Source: a bacterium
GTDB taxonomy: Bacteria > Patescibacteriota > Minisyncoccia > UBA6257 > 2-01-FULL-56-20
Assembly: GCA_021780545.1 (NCBI GenBank)
Contig: JAJXYP010000066.1
Coordinates: 1-6,662 of the forward strand
DNA: 6,662 nt
Direction of reading: 5' to 3'
A program made the position numbers and the translations under genes. The notes below the pieces were generated by a model. It searched no databases. It worked only from the letters and a program-made list of their open reading frames with translations, and was not told where the DNA came from. Shown here in pieces: positions 1-5,557 of this stretch. The number at the start of each line of letters is the position of its first letter. Position 1 is the stretch's first letter.

Positions 1-826
1 TGTTTGTCAGCATCGCCAGGACGCCGATCGTGATGCCGAGCGACATAGAGCCGGTATCGCCCATGAAAAATCGGGCGGGATAGATATTGCTCCAGAGAAA
101 AGCGAGCAGCGCACCAATCATCATGCCGCCCATCGCGGCAAGCTGGTACCGGCCGAGAACGAACGAAACGACGGTAAGCGCCACGAACGCGAAAAGCGCC
201 GCGCCGCCCAAAAGACCGTCCAACCCATCGGTCTCGTTGGCCGAAAACGCCGAAGCGAATACGATGAAAATGAAAATCGGAATATACCACCAGCCGATCG
301 TCACATTCCCGATGAGCGGGACATTGAGAATGTCGAAGCCGAGCCGGAAGTAAAACCACCAAGCGCCGACAGCTCCGGCAACAAGATAGAAAACGGATTT
401 ATGCCTCACCTTAAGCCCGCCGCCCGCGCCGCCGCCGATTCTTAAAACATTAAACCAGTCGTCGATGAAACCGACGACGCCCGCCAGAAAGAGCGCGGCG
501 AGCGGCAGATAGGTCTCGCGGCGGTCGACGAAACTTAAATAATGCCAGAATCCGTCGAAAGCGTGGTTCAGCAAGTCAAAAACGAGCGCAAGGAGGAGTA
601 CGGTCGTCCAGATAATGACGCCGGCGCCCGTCGGTATGCCGATCTTCTTCTTATGCAATTCATAAAATACCGGCGCATCCTTTGACTCGCGCAGCTGCTT
701 CCCAAACCCCCGCGCGCGGAGAAACCGTTCCCAGAGCGGCGTCACCACGAGCGCGGCAAGAAACGCGACCGTTGCGAGGATCATCACGCGGACCGTTTGC
801 GAAACCAGCTCGGAATGGAAACCCAT
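1..826 (-). CDS. mraY: Phospho-N-acetylmuramoyl-pentapeptide transferase (MraY), 3' end cut by the window edge
   Basis: This integral membrane enzyme transfers phospho-MurNAc-pentapeptide from UDP to undecaprenyl phosphate, making lipid I, the first membrane step of peptidoglycan synthesis. Translating the minus strand from the ATG at 826 gives about 275 residues, without a stop before the window edge. Family motifs appear in order: HKKKIGIPTGAG near residue 58 (the usual K-x-G-x-P-T-x-G-G region), GFIDDW near 120 with the paired aspartates, SANETDGLDGLLGG near 195, and FMGDTGSMSLG near 253 with the third essential aspartate. Several hydrophobic helices lie between them. The family is usually 320-360 residues, so roughly the last fifth is missing. 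The gene starts 12 bp after the carboxypeptidase stop with no clear Shine-Dalgarno site, and is probably the fourth gene of the operon. The start is the least certain point: an in-frame ATG 14 codons later is possible. Confidence 0.95.
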   Translation of the reverse strand, partial: MGFHSELVSQTVRVMILATVAFLAALVVTPLWERFLRARGFGKQLRESKDAPVFYELHKKKIGIPTGAGVIIWTTVLLLALVFDLLNHAFDGFWHYLSFVDRRETYLPLAALFLAGVVGFIDDWFNVLRIGGGAGGGLKVRHKSVFYLVAGAVGAWWFYFRLGFDILNVPLIGNVTIGWWYIPIFIFIVFASAFSANETDGLDGLLGGAALFAFVALTVVSFVLGRYQLAAMGGMMIGALLAFLWSNIYPARFFMGDTGSMSLGITIGVLAMLTN

Positions 827-838
827 GGATTTTGATGG

Positions 839-1828
839 TCAGAGGTTATTTTGCTTAAACCAATCGAAAAGCGTCTGAGCCGCGCTGAAACGGACCGCGT
901 CGCTGACGCCCATGACAAGCACGAGGATCGCCCGGCCGTGATAGGAAAAAATGGAAAGCAGGTTGCCGTCGGCTTGGTCGGTATAGCCGGTCTTGCCGCC
1001 GATAAAGCCCGGAGTGCCGGCAAAAGCGTTGATGCTCCGCACCATAACCGGCTGACCCGTCGCAAGATTCGTCAGCGTAATGGAAGGCGTGCGCGTAACG
1101 GCAAGAATCTGCGGATATTCGCCGTACACATGCCGCGCGAGTTTCAGGAGATCGTCCGCGGTTGATTCGTTCCCCGCCGACAATCCCGATGGATCGTCGT
1201 AATAAGTATTGGTCATCCCCCACGCCTGCGCCTGCGCATTCATGGCTGCCAAAAACCGCGCCCGGCCATAATACTGCGCGAAGGCCTCCGCGGCGACGTT
1301 ATTCGACGGCAGAAGCATGATATACATCAGATTCGCAACCGTGTAGACATCGCCCACATGAAGAATCCGCTCGGTCGGGTCGGCATCAATCATGGATTGC
1401 GTGATCGTGATTCGATCCGAAGGATTGAGCACCTGGCTCGCCACGACCGCCGTCATCAATTTGCTCACCGAAGCAAGCGGCCAACGCTCGCCGGCGTTCA
1501 CGCTCACATATTCCTGGCCGGTGCCAAGATCGGCAACCAGCGATTCCTCGTCGTCGACGCCGGGCGGGTTCGCCGCCGCGACACCGGGCGGCAATACAGC
1601 AACGGGCTGCCCGGCGGCGCCCGAAACTCCCGTTCCGGCGGCGGCAGTACCAACCGCCGAAACGGCGGGCGGCGGAGACGCAATGATTGCCGGCGCATTC
1701 GCCACGGCATCGGCCGTCCCCGCGACCACCGAGCTACGAGACGGAATAAACGACGGATATGCCATATGCCATAAAAGCGCCGCGGCGGCGGCCATAAGAA
1801 TTACGGCGGCGGCAGGCGGGCGTTTCAT
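839..1828 (-). CDS. D-alanyl-D-alanine carboxypeptidase, peptidase S11 family (DacA-like penicillin-binding protein)
   Basis: A predicted exported or membrane-anchored serine peptidase that removes the terminal D-Ala from peptidoglycan pentapeptides and so limits cross-linking. The 329 residues contain the three penicillin-binding motifs in order and at normal spacing: SVSK (nucleophile Ser120, Lys123), SNN (Ser175, Asn177) and KTG (Lys279-Gly281). Residues 6-24 are a hydrophobic N-terminal segment (signal peptide or anchor). Residues about 34-90 are a low-complexity Ala/Pro/Gly/Val linker that would hold the catalytic domain away from the membrane. The C-terminus stops shortly after the catalytic domain, so the C-terminal beta domain and amphipathic anchor of E. 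coli DacA are absent; the N-terminal segment probably does the anchoring. The ATG overlaps the scpB stop as ATGA, implying translational coupling. Bacillus subtilis also has an S11 carboxypeptidase gene (dacB) close to scpAB. Exact substrate preference cannot be read from sequence. Confidence 0.93.
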   Translation of the reverse strand: MKRPPAAAVILMAAAAALLWHMAYPSFIPSRSSVVAGTADAVANAPAIIASPPPAVSAVGTAAAGTGVSGAAGQPVAVLPPGVAAANPPGVDDEESLVADLGTGQEYVSVNAGERWPLASVSKLMTAVVASQVLNPSDRITITQSMIDADPTERILHVGDVYTVANLMYIMLLPSNNVAAEAFAQYYGRARFLAAMNAQAQAWGMTNTYYDDPSGLSAGNESTADDLLKLARHVYGEYPQILAVTRTPSITLTNLATGQPVMVRSINAFAGTPGFIGGKTGYTDQADGNLLSIFSYHGRAILVLVMGVSDAVRFSAAQTLFDWFKQNNL

Positions 1829-2415
1829 GTTTGAGGTTCGGTGGCGCTGGTTTCCGCTGCCGCACCCCCCGCCACTTTTGCTTCAAATGAAGTTACCAGA
1901 TTTTTAAAATTCGCGAAATCCGGCAGGTCTTCCTTGTTCTGCAATCCAAGCTGCTTCAAAAAATCAAACGTCGGCTGATAGAGAAACACGGCCGGATGTT
2001 CGGGATCGGGAATCCGCTCGATAAGCCCGCGAATCATGAGACTCCGCAAGATGACCAGGGAATTTACGCCGCGCAGGTATTCGATTTTCGCGCGCGAGAC
2101 GGGACCGAGGTACGCAACGATCGAAAGCGCCTCAAGCGATGCCGGCGTCAAATCCTCCGACAGCTCTTCACGCACGAAATGCTCGAGAATCCCATTGAAC
2201 GCCGGCTTTGTGACGAGTTGAACCTTCCCCCCGCCGGCGATCAGTTGTACGCCCCGCCCTTCGTCTTCGAGCCGGCGCTTCATCTCGGCGATCAGTATTT
2301 CGCCCGCCGCCGCGTCGACGCCAAGCACGGATTCGATTTTGCGGTTCGGAACCGGCTCCCCGTGGACAAAGAGGAGCGCCTCCAGGGACGCCAGTTTTTG
2401 TTCAAGATCCTCCAT
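1825..2415 (-). CDS. scpB: Segregation and condensation protein B (ScpB)
   Basis: ScpB is the winged-helix (kite) subunit of the SMC-ScpA-ScpB condensin. A ScpB dimer binds the middle of the ScpA kleisin and supports chromosome compaction and segregation. The 196-residue product has normal family length. It opens with a helix typical of the family (LASLEALLFVHGEPV, about residues 8-22), the first winged helix. The most diagnostic stretch is residues 89-119, which include LTPASLEALSIVAYLGPVSR and then the IEYLRGVNS core of the second winged helix. The tail after about residue 178 is Ala/Thr-rich and likely disordered. The start overlaps the scpA stop by one base (TAATG), and the end overlaps the next gene by four bases. 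Both junctions suggest coupled translation from one mRNA. Confidence 0.95.
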   Translation of the reverse strand: MEDLEQKLASLEALLFVHGEPVPNRKIESVLGVDAAAGEILIAEMKRRLEDEGRGVQLIAGGGKVQLVTKPAFNGILEHFVREELSEDLTPASLEALSIVAYLGPVSRAKIEYLRGVNSLVILRSLMIRGLIERIPDPEHPAVFLYQPTFDFLKQLGLQNKEDLPDFANFKNLVTSFEAKVAGGAAAETSATEPQT

Positions 2416-3155
2416 TATTTTTTCTTCACCATTATATCAGAAAAATGCGCCGCCTGCTCCAGAAAAATGAGCTGCTCGCGGGCCAGGTGAAGAATGGCCA
2501 AGAATACCACGATCATTTCCGACCGGGTCGCAGCATCAAGCGATCCCCCGCCGCCGAACCGCATCGATCCCTCCCGCTCCACACGCGACATCACTTCGGT
2601 GATTTTTTCTTCGAGCGTCACAATGGTTTCCTTCACGGTCTGCGTTTCAAGCTCGAACGTCCTGATCGTTTCGAGAAGCCGGCGAAGCGACGATGCCATA
2701 TCGGCCGCCGTAAGATCCTGCGGCGGATAGAACACCTTTTGCCCCGGCCCGAGTCCCGTTCCGCGCCCCAGGAAATACGGCCGGCTGTACGACGTATGCC
2801 GTTCTGCCCATAGCCGGTTCAGATTCCGAAACGCCGGCTTGAGCGCCTGATACCGTTTCAGCCGATCCTCAAGATCTTTAATGTCCGCTTCTTCCTCGTC
2901 CGTCAATTCGAGCCACGGCAGGAGATATTTTGACTTCAAAAATATCAGCCGGCTCGCAATGGCGATAAAATCGGCGATCACGCGCAGATCCTCCGGCGCG
3001 GTCCGCAGCGTCTCCAGGTAGCGGAGGAAATCATCGGTCACCTTGGCCATACTGACCTCTCCCACGTCCATTTTTTGCGCCTCAATGAGCTCGAGGAGCT
3101 TTTCAAGCGGCCCTTCAAATACGCCTGTTTTCAACTCATATTTGAGCTCATACAT
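2415..3155 (-). CDS. scpA: Segregation and condensation protein A (ScpA, kleisin)
   Basis: ScpA is the kleisin that bridges the two SMC heads and recruits ScpB in the bacterial condensin complex on the nucleoid. The 246-residue product matches the family in length and layout. The N-terminal domain carries the hallmark FEGPLEKLLELIEAQKMDV (about residues 13-31), followed by VTDDFLRYLE and the helix IADFIAIASRLIFLKSKYLLP (about 60-80), which belongs to the SMC-neck-binding region. The acidic, charged stretch from about 84-115 is the usual central linker. The C-terminal winged helix is seen at about 208-236 (RSEMIVVFLAILHLAREQLI). It is the first gene of the minus-strand operon; a GAGG lies 9 bases before the ATG, with a TATAAT box just upstream. 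The start fits the alignment of the FEGPL motif near the N-terminus. Confidence 0.95.
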   Translation of the reverse strand: MYELKYELKTGVFEGPLEKLLELIEAQKMDVGEVSMAKVTDDFLRYLETLRTAPEDLRVIADFIAIASRLIFLKSKYLLPWLELTDEEEADIKDLEDRLKRYQALKPAFRNLNRLWAERHTSYSRPYFLGRGTGLGPGQKVFYPPQDLTAADMASSLRRLLETIRTFELETQTVKETIVTLEEKITEVMSRVEREGSMRFGGGGSLDAATRSEMIVVFLAILHLAREQLIFLEQAAHFSDIMVKKK

Positions 3156-3169
3156 GATCGAATGCCTCT

Positions 3170-3180
3170 ATTATACTATA
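3170..3180 (-). promoter_or_regulatory. Candidate -10 region for the scpA-scpB-dacA-mraY operon
   Basis: Read on the minus strand, the sequence TATAGTATAAT contains a perfect TATAAT (3175-3170) and an overlapping TATAGT (3180-3175), ending 14 bases before the scpA ATG. No good -35 hexamer stands at the right distance. If these boxes are used, transcription would start only about 8-13 bases before the ATG, giving a very short leader with the GAGG at or upstream of its 5' end. The assignment rests on box match and position only. Confidence 0.45.
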
Positions 3181-3213
3181 CTGGCTGAATTATCTCCCGC
3201 CCGGCGCCGGGTC

Positions 3214-3242
3214 TTCAGAAAAACGGCGGAACGCGGTATGAT
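3214..3242 (+). promoter_or_regulatory. Candidate sigma70-type promoter of tyrS, predicting a leaderless mRNA
   Basis: TTCAGA (3214-3219) and TATGAT (3237-3242) are separated by 17 bases, the optimal spacing; they match the consensus at 4/6 and 5/6 positions. Transcription would start about seven bases after the -10 box, which is the A of the tyrS ATG at 3249. No Shine-Dalgarno sequence precedes that ATG, consistent with leaderless initiation. TATACT boxes farther upstream (3172-3177 and 3177-3182) are alternatives that would give a normal leader. Confidence 0.4.
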
Positions 3243-3248
3243 ACGGCT

Positions 3249-4466
3249 ATGCCACGCTTGAATACGCGCGACGCAGCCATCGAAGAAGCGCTGACCCGCT
3301 CGGTCGCAGCCATCTATCCAGACCGCTCCGCCCTCCGCTCCGCCCTCCGCTCCGGAAGGAAGCTTACGATTTACGTCGGCATCGACCCCACGGCTCCCTA
3401 CGTCCACATCGGCCATTCGACGAACTATCTCGTCCTCGAGCGGTTCCAGAAGCTCGGCCACCGCATCGTCGTTCTCGTCGGCGATTTCACCGCCATGATC
3501 GGCGATCCGAGCGACAAAAAATCAGCGCGGCAGCCGCTTACTCGCGACGAAGTGCGCCACAACCTCGCAACCTTCAAGGAGCAAATCGGAAAGGTCCTCG
3601 ATTTCAAAAACGCCGAAAATCCCGTCGCCTTCAAATTCAACAGCGAATGGCTCTCCAAGCTCACCTTCGAGGACGTCATCGGCCTCGCTTCGAATTTCAC
3701 CGTTCAACAGATGCTCGAACGCGACATGTTCGAAAAACGGATCGCCGAAGGCAAGCCCCTCTTCGTCCACGAATTCTTCTATCCCCTGATGCAGGGGTAT
3801 GATTCCGTCGCGATGGACGTCGACCTTGAAATCGGCGGCACGGATCAAACCTTCAACATGCTCGCCGGCCGGACGCTCGTCGAACGCTATAAGCAGCGCG
3901 AAAAATTCGTGCTTACCACCACCCTGCTCGTCAATCCGGCCACCGGGGAAAAGATGATGAGCAAGAGCTTGGGCACCGGCATCGGCCTCAACGAACCGCC
4001 CGCGGAAATGTTCGGCAAAACGATGGCGCTACCCGATGAAGGAATCATCCAGACCTTCATCGACTGCACGCGGCTCTCTCTCCCGGAAATCGATGCGAAG
4101 CGCCGCCGCCTCGTGGACGGCGAAAATCCCAAAACGCTCAAGCTCGAACTCGCCCACGAACTCGTCCGGATGTACCACGGCGCCGCGGCCGCAACGGCCG
4201 CCCGCGCCGGATGGGAAGCCGCATTCAGCGAACGGCGGATCCCCGATTCACTCCCGCAGATTAAGGTAAAAAAAGGATCGCCGCTCATCGATACCATCGT
4301 CGCCAACGGGTTCGCCCCGTCAAAAACCGCCGCGCGGCGCCTTTTCACGGACGGCGCAATCCACAACCTCGAAACCGATAAACGCATCAATGACCCGACA
4401 GCCACAGTCAACGCTCCCCTGGTTCTCAAAATCGGCAAGAAGCATTTTGTACGGATCGTCGTATAA
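3249..4466 (+). CDS. tyrS: Tyrosyl-tRNA synthetase (TyrRS)
   Basis: This cytoplasmic class I aminoacyl-tRNA synthetase activates tyrosine with ATP and charges tRNA-Tyr. The 405-residue protein is a normal full length. The Rossmann catalytic domain carries YVGIDPTAP (about 42-50) and the signature HIGH exactly (residues 53-56). The tyrosine-binding region includes LMQGYDS (about 180-186) and EIGGTDQTFN (about 194-203). The second class I signature is KMMSKS (235-240), a KMSKS variant followed by LG. The C-terminal S4-like RNA-binding domain spans about 345-405 (APSKTAARRLFTDGAI and onward). The pattern fits the TyrZ-like bacterial subgroup rather than the E. coli TyrS subgroup, though this is judged by eye. 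The gene diverges from scpA across 93 bp. The N-terminal helix contains a 12-bp tandem duplication. The ATG at 3249 has no Shine-Dalgarno site but places the catalytic domain at the usual distance. Confidence 0.97.
   Translation: MPRLNTRDAAIEEALTRSVAAIYPDRSALRSALRSGRKLTIYVGIDPTAPYVHIGHSTNYLVLERFQKLGHRIVVLVGDFTAMIGDPSDKKSARQPLTRDEVRHNLATFKEQIGKVLDFKNAENPVAFKFNSEWLSKLTFEDVIGLASNFTVQQMLERDMFEKRIAEGKPLFVHEFFYPLMQGYDSVAMDVDLEIGGTDQTFNMLAGRTLVERYKQREKFVLTTTLLVNPATGEKMMSKSLGTGIGLNEPPAEMFGKTMALPDEGIIQTFIDCTRLSLPEIDAKRRRLVDGENPKTLKLELAHELVRMYHGAAAATAARAGWEAAFSERRIPDSLPQIKVKKGSPLIDTIVANGFAPSKTAARRLFTDGAIHNLETDKRINDPTATVNAPLVLKIGKKHFVRIVV
3324..3353 (+). repeat. 12-bp in-frame tandem repeat in tyrS (2.5 copies)
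   Basis: The unit CGCTCCGCCCTC occurs twice at 3324-3335 and 3336-3347 and is followed by the half copy CGCTCC at 3348-3353. It encodes RSAL-RSAL-RS at residues 26-35, between the N-terminal helix and the first catalytic strand. The copies are identical, so the duplication is probably recent replication slippage. It keeps the frame and should lengthen or reposition a helix turn without touching catalytic motifs. Confidence 0.85.
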
Positions 4467-4545
4467 AACGACGGGCGGCGGCGGACGCTGGTTAGGCATG
4501 CTCAGCGGATCAAGCCGGCGCGGATGGTAATCGGACGGATACCGC

Positions 4546-4563
4546 CGGCACGAATGCGTGCCG
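4546..4563 (+). terminator. Candidate intrinsic terminator after tyrS
   Basis: CGGCACG (4546-4552) and CGTGCCG (4557-4563) form a perfect 7-bp GC-rich stem with the 4-base loop AATG. It is followed by CGATTATATT, which is T-rich but not a clean U-tract. It lies 80 bases after the tyrS stop and just before the tRNA promoter, a sensible place to separate the two transcripts. An alternative 7-bp stem, GCCGGCG (4514-4520) with CGCCGGC (4543-4549), would compete with it. The poor U-tract keeps confidence low. Confidence 0.35.
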
Positions 4564-4571
4564 CGATTATA

Positions 4572-4600
4572 TTGCCAAACCGGCCGCAAGCCCGTACAAT
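4572..4600 (+). promoter_or_regulatory. sigma70-type promoter of the tRNA-Glu gene
   Basis: TTGCCA (4572-4577) and TACAAT (4595-4600) are exactly 17 bases apart and each matches the consensus at 5 of 6 positions. This is the best promoter in the window. Transcription would start near 4607, leaving a leader of about 35 bases for RNase P to remove before the tRNA begins at 4642. Confidence 0.7.
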
Positions 4601-4641
4601 ACCAAAGTCGCCGGACCGGATTACCGTCGGTTCCCGCGCGT

Positions 4642-4713
4642 GGCCTCATCGTCTAATGGCTAGGACGGCGCCCTTTCACGGCGTAAATCGGGGTTCGATT
4701 CCCCGTGGGGCTA
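4642..4713 (+). tRNA. tRNA-Glu (anticodon TTC)
   Basis: The sequence folds as a complete cloverleaf. The acceptor stem is GGCCTCA (4642-4648) with TGGGGCT (4706-4712). The D arm is at 4651-4666. The anticodon stem GCGCC/GGCGT (4668-4672, 4680-4684) encloses the loop CTTTCAC, with anticodon TTC at 4675-4677. The T arm is CGGGG/CCCCG around TTCGATT (4689-4705), and the discriminator is A4713. It reads GAA and GAG glutamate codons. The first acceptor pair is a G-U wobble (G1 with U72), the fifth is also a wobble, and the anticodon stem opens with a G-U pair. The 3' CCA is not encoded (ACA follows), so a CCA-adding enzyme must finish it. Confidence 0.96.
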
Positions 4714-4731
4714 CATTCAGCTCAAAATATC

Positions 4732-4744
4732 GGGGGTGACCCCC
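4732..4744 (+). terminator. Possible weak terminator hairpin after tRNA-Glu
   Basis: GGGGG (4732-4736) and CCCCC (4740-4744) pair across a TGA loop, 19 bases after the tRNA end. The downstream sequence TTGCTTCC and then GTTTTTAT is T-rich but the longest T run is displaced from the stem. Position favours a role in ending the tRNA transcript; the structure alone is ordinary. The remaining bases up to 4845 hold no gene or clear signal that I can see and are AT-rich compared with the host region. Confidence 0.3.
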
Positions 4745-4845
4745 TTGCTTCCTATGTTTTTATATTCTCATATTTGAACGCAGACCAATAAGGATGTTCA
4801 TGGGGTTTGTTCTTATACATCAACGGTTGCGGCAGATTGAGAAAC

Positions 4846-5529
4846 CTACAATAACTTTCCCTCAGGGGTGTTAATGCGATCTATAAATGCCTGCCGATTT
4901 GTTGCTACCTTAATGCCACTTAGATAGAATTTTCCGCTGCCAATAAGCCAAAACAGTTTGTCGACCGCATACGGCGTTTGCGAAATAGATTTTGCAAATT
5001 CAACCACATCGCGAAAAACCTGATAGTCGCTGGCATCTTTTTCCGATTTCCCTATCCCGATAAAAATTGCCTTGATATGAACATCTGGTTTTGCGAATTC
5101 CGGGGAAATATTTTCTTTTATAAGATCACATGCAAGCGCAAAGCGATATCCGAAAATCTCCTCTCCAAGAACGAGCGGCAAGGCCCATCTTGTGTCTGGA
5201 GTATCCGTAAAAAACTTGCCGACGTATATGTCGAAATCATCGATTGACTTGAATCGCTCGACATATTTTGCGATTGATAATATGGACTTGCTAAGAATGA
5301 CCCAGGAATTGCGCGGATTAGCGCGATCCATTCTGCCGGGCGGAGTATAGTTCTGCTGTATGACATCGAACAGATCCTCCCATTTTGAATACTTTACAAG
5401 AACTTTCGCGGCTTCAAAAGCCTCAAGAAATGGCGCAAGCAAATCGACGGGACCAATGGCATTCTGCATTCCGCGGCGATTGGTGGCGTGGTGAACCATT
5501 TTATGACCCGGATAGGATAATTTAGACAC
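4846..5529 (-). CDS. Protein of unrecognised family with weak HhH-GPD glycosylase-like C-terminal half; 5' end overlaps an IS terminus
   Basis: I do not recognise this protein with certainty. As drawn it has 227 residues from a GTG at 5529; an ATG at 5499 gives 217. It looks soluble and mostly helical, with no signal peptide. Residues about 113-160 (LPLVLGEEIFGYRFALACD, then KPDVHIKAIFIGIG) loosely recall the end of a helix-hairpin-helix and the D-x-H segment of HhH-GPD base-excision glycosylases, where the aspartate (here Asp149) is catalytic. The lysine that marks bifunctional members is not evident. A strongly patterned block VDKLFWLIGSGKFYL follows at 189-203. This similarity is inference only. 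The gene is AT-richer than its left-hand neighbours and lies between tRNA-Glu and an IS3-like element, so it is probably acquired. The GTG and the first eight or so codons fall in the IS end, so the original N-terminus may have been lost, leaving a truncated gene, or M11 may be the true start. Confidence 0.7.
   Translation of the reverse strand: MSKLSYPGHKMVHHATNRRGMQNAIGPVDLLAPFLEAFEAAKVLVKYSKWEDLFDVIQQNYTPPGRMDRANPRNSWVILSKSILSIAKYVERFKSIDDFDIYVGKFFTDTPDTRWALPLVLGEEIFGYRFALACDLIKENISPEFAKPDVHIKAIFIGIGKSEKDASDYQVFRDVVEFAKSISQTPYAVDKLFWLIGSGKFYLSGIKVATNRQAFIDRINTPEGKLL
5510..5528 (+). repeat. Left terminal inverted repeat of the IS
   Basis: GGATAGGATAATTTAGACA matches the reverse complement of the right end at 16 of 19 positions: the blocks GGATAGG and TTTAGACA are identical, and the four bases between them match once. 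The TTTAGACA block corresponds to the conserved inner GTTGGACA-like end of many IS3-family repeats. It also contains GATAAT (5516-5521), a possible -10 box reading into orfA. Confidence 0.85.
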
Positions 5530-5557
5530 AAAGGTCGAAACAAATTACCATTGTGTC
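5525..5557 (+). promoter_or_regulatory. Hairpin abutting the orfA start codon
   Basis: GACACAA (5525-5531) is the exact reverse complement of TTGTGTC (5551-5557), and the orfA ATG follows at 5558. A transcript reading in from outside the IS would fold this 7-bp stem right up to the start codon and could hinder initiation. A transcript beginning inside the left repeat (about 5528) would lack part of the 5' arm. No Shine-Dalgarno site is present before the ATG. Regulation is inferred from position. Confidence 0.35.

Noticed and set aside
87..353. Plus-strand open frame of 88 codons near the left edge
   Set aside because: It overlaps mraY on the opposite strand, where the conserved MraY motifs are read; nothing supports expression.
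1392..1907. Long plus-strand open frame (171 codons) and other frames opposite dacA
   Set aside because: It lies antisense to a gene with full S11 motifs, has Ala/Pro/Arg-rich composition typical of GC-rich shadow frames, and shows no recognisable domain.
3200..3211. 12-bp palindrome CCCGGCGCCGGG between scpA and tyrS
   Set aside because: Its location could suit an operator, but this length is expected by chance in a GC-rich window and there is no second copy or known match.
3887..4438. Minus-strand open frame of 183 codons inside tyrS
   Set aside because: It is fully antisense to a clear tyrosyl-tRNA synthetase and has no start signal or family features; GC-rich DNA often keeps such frames open.
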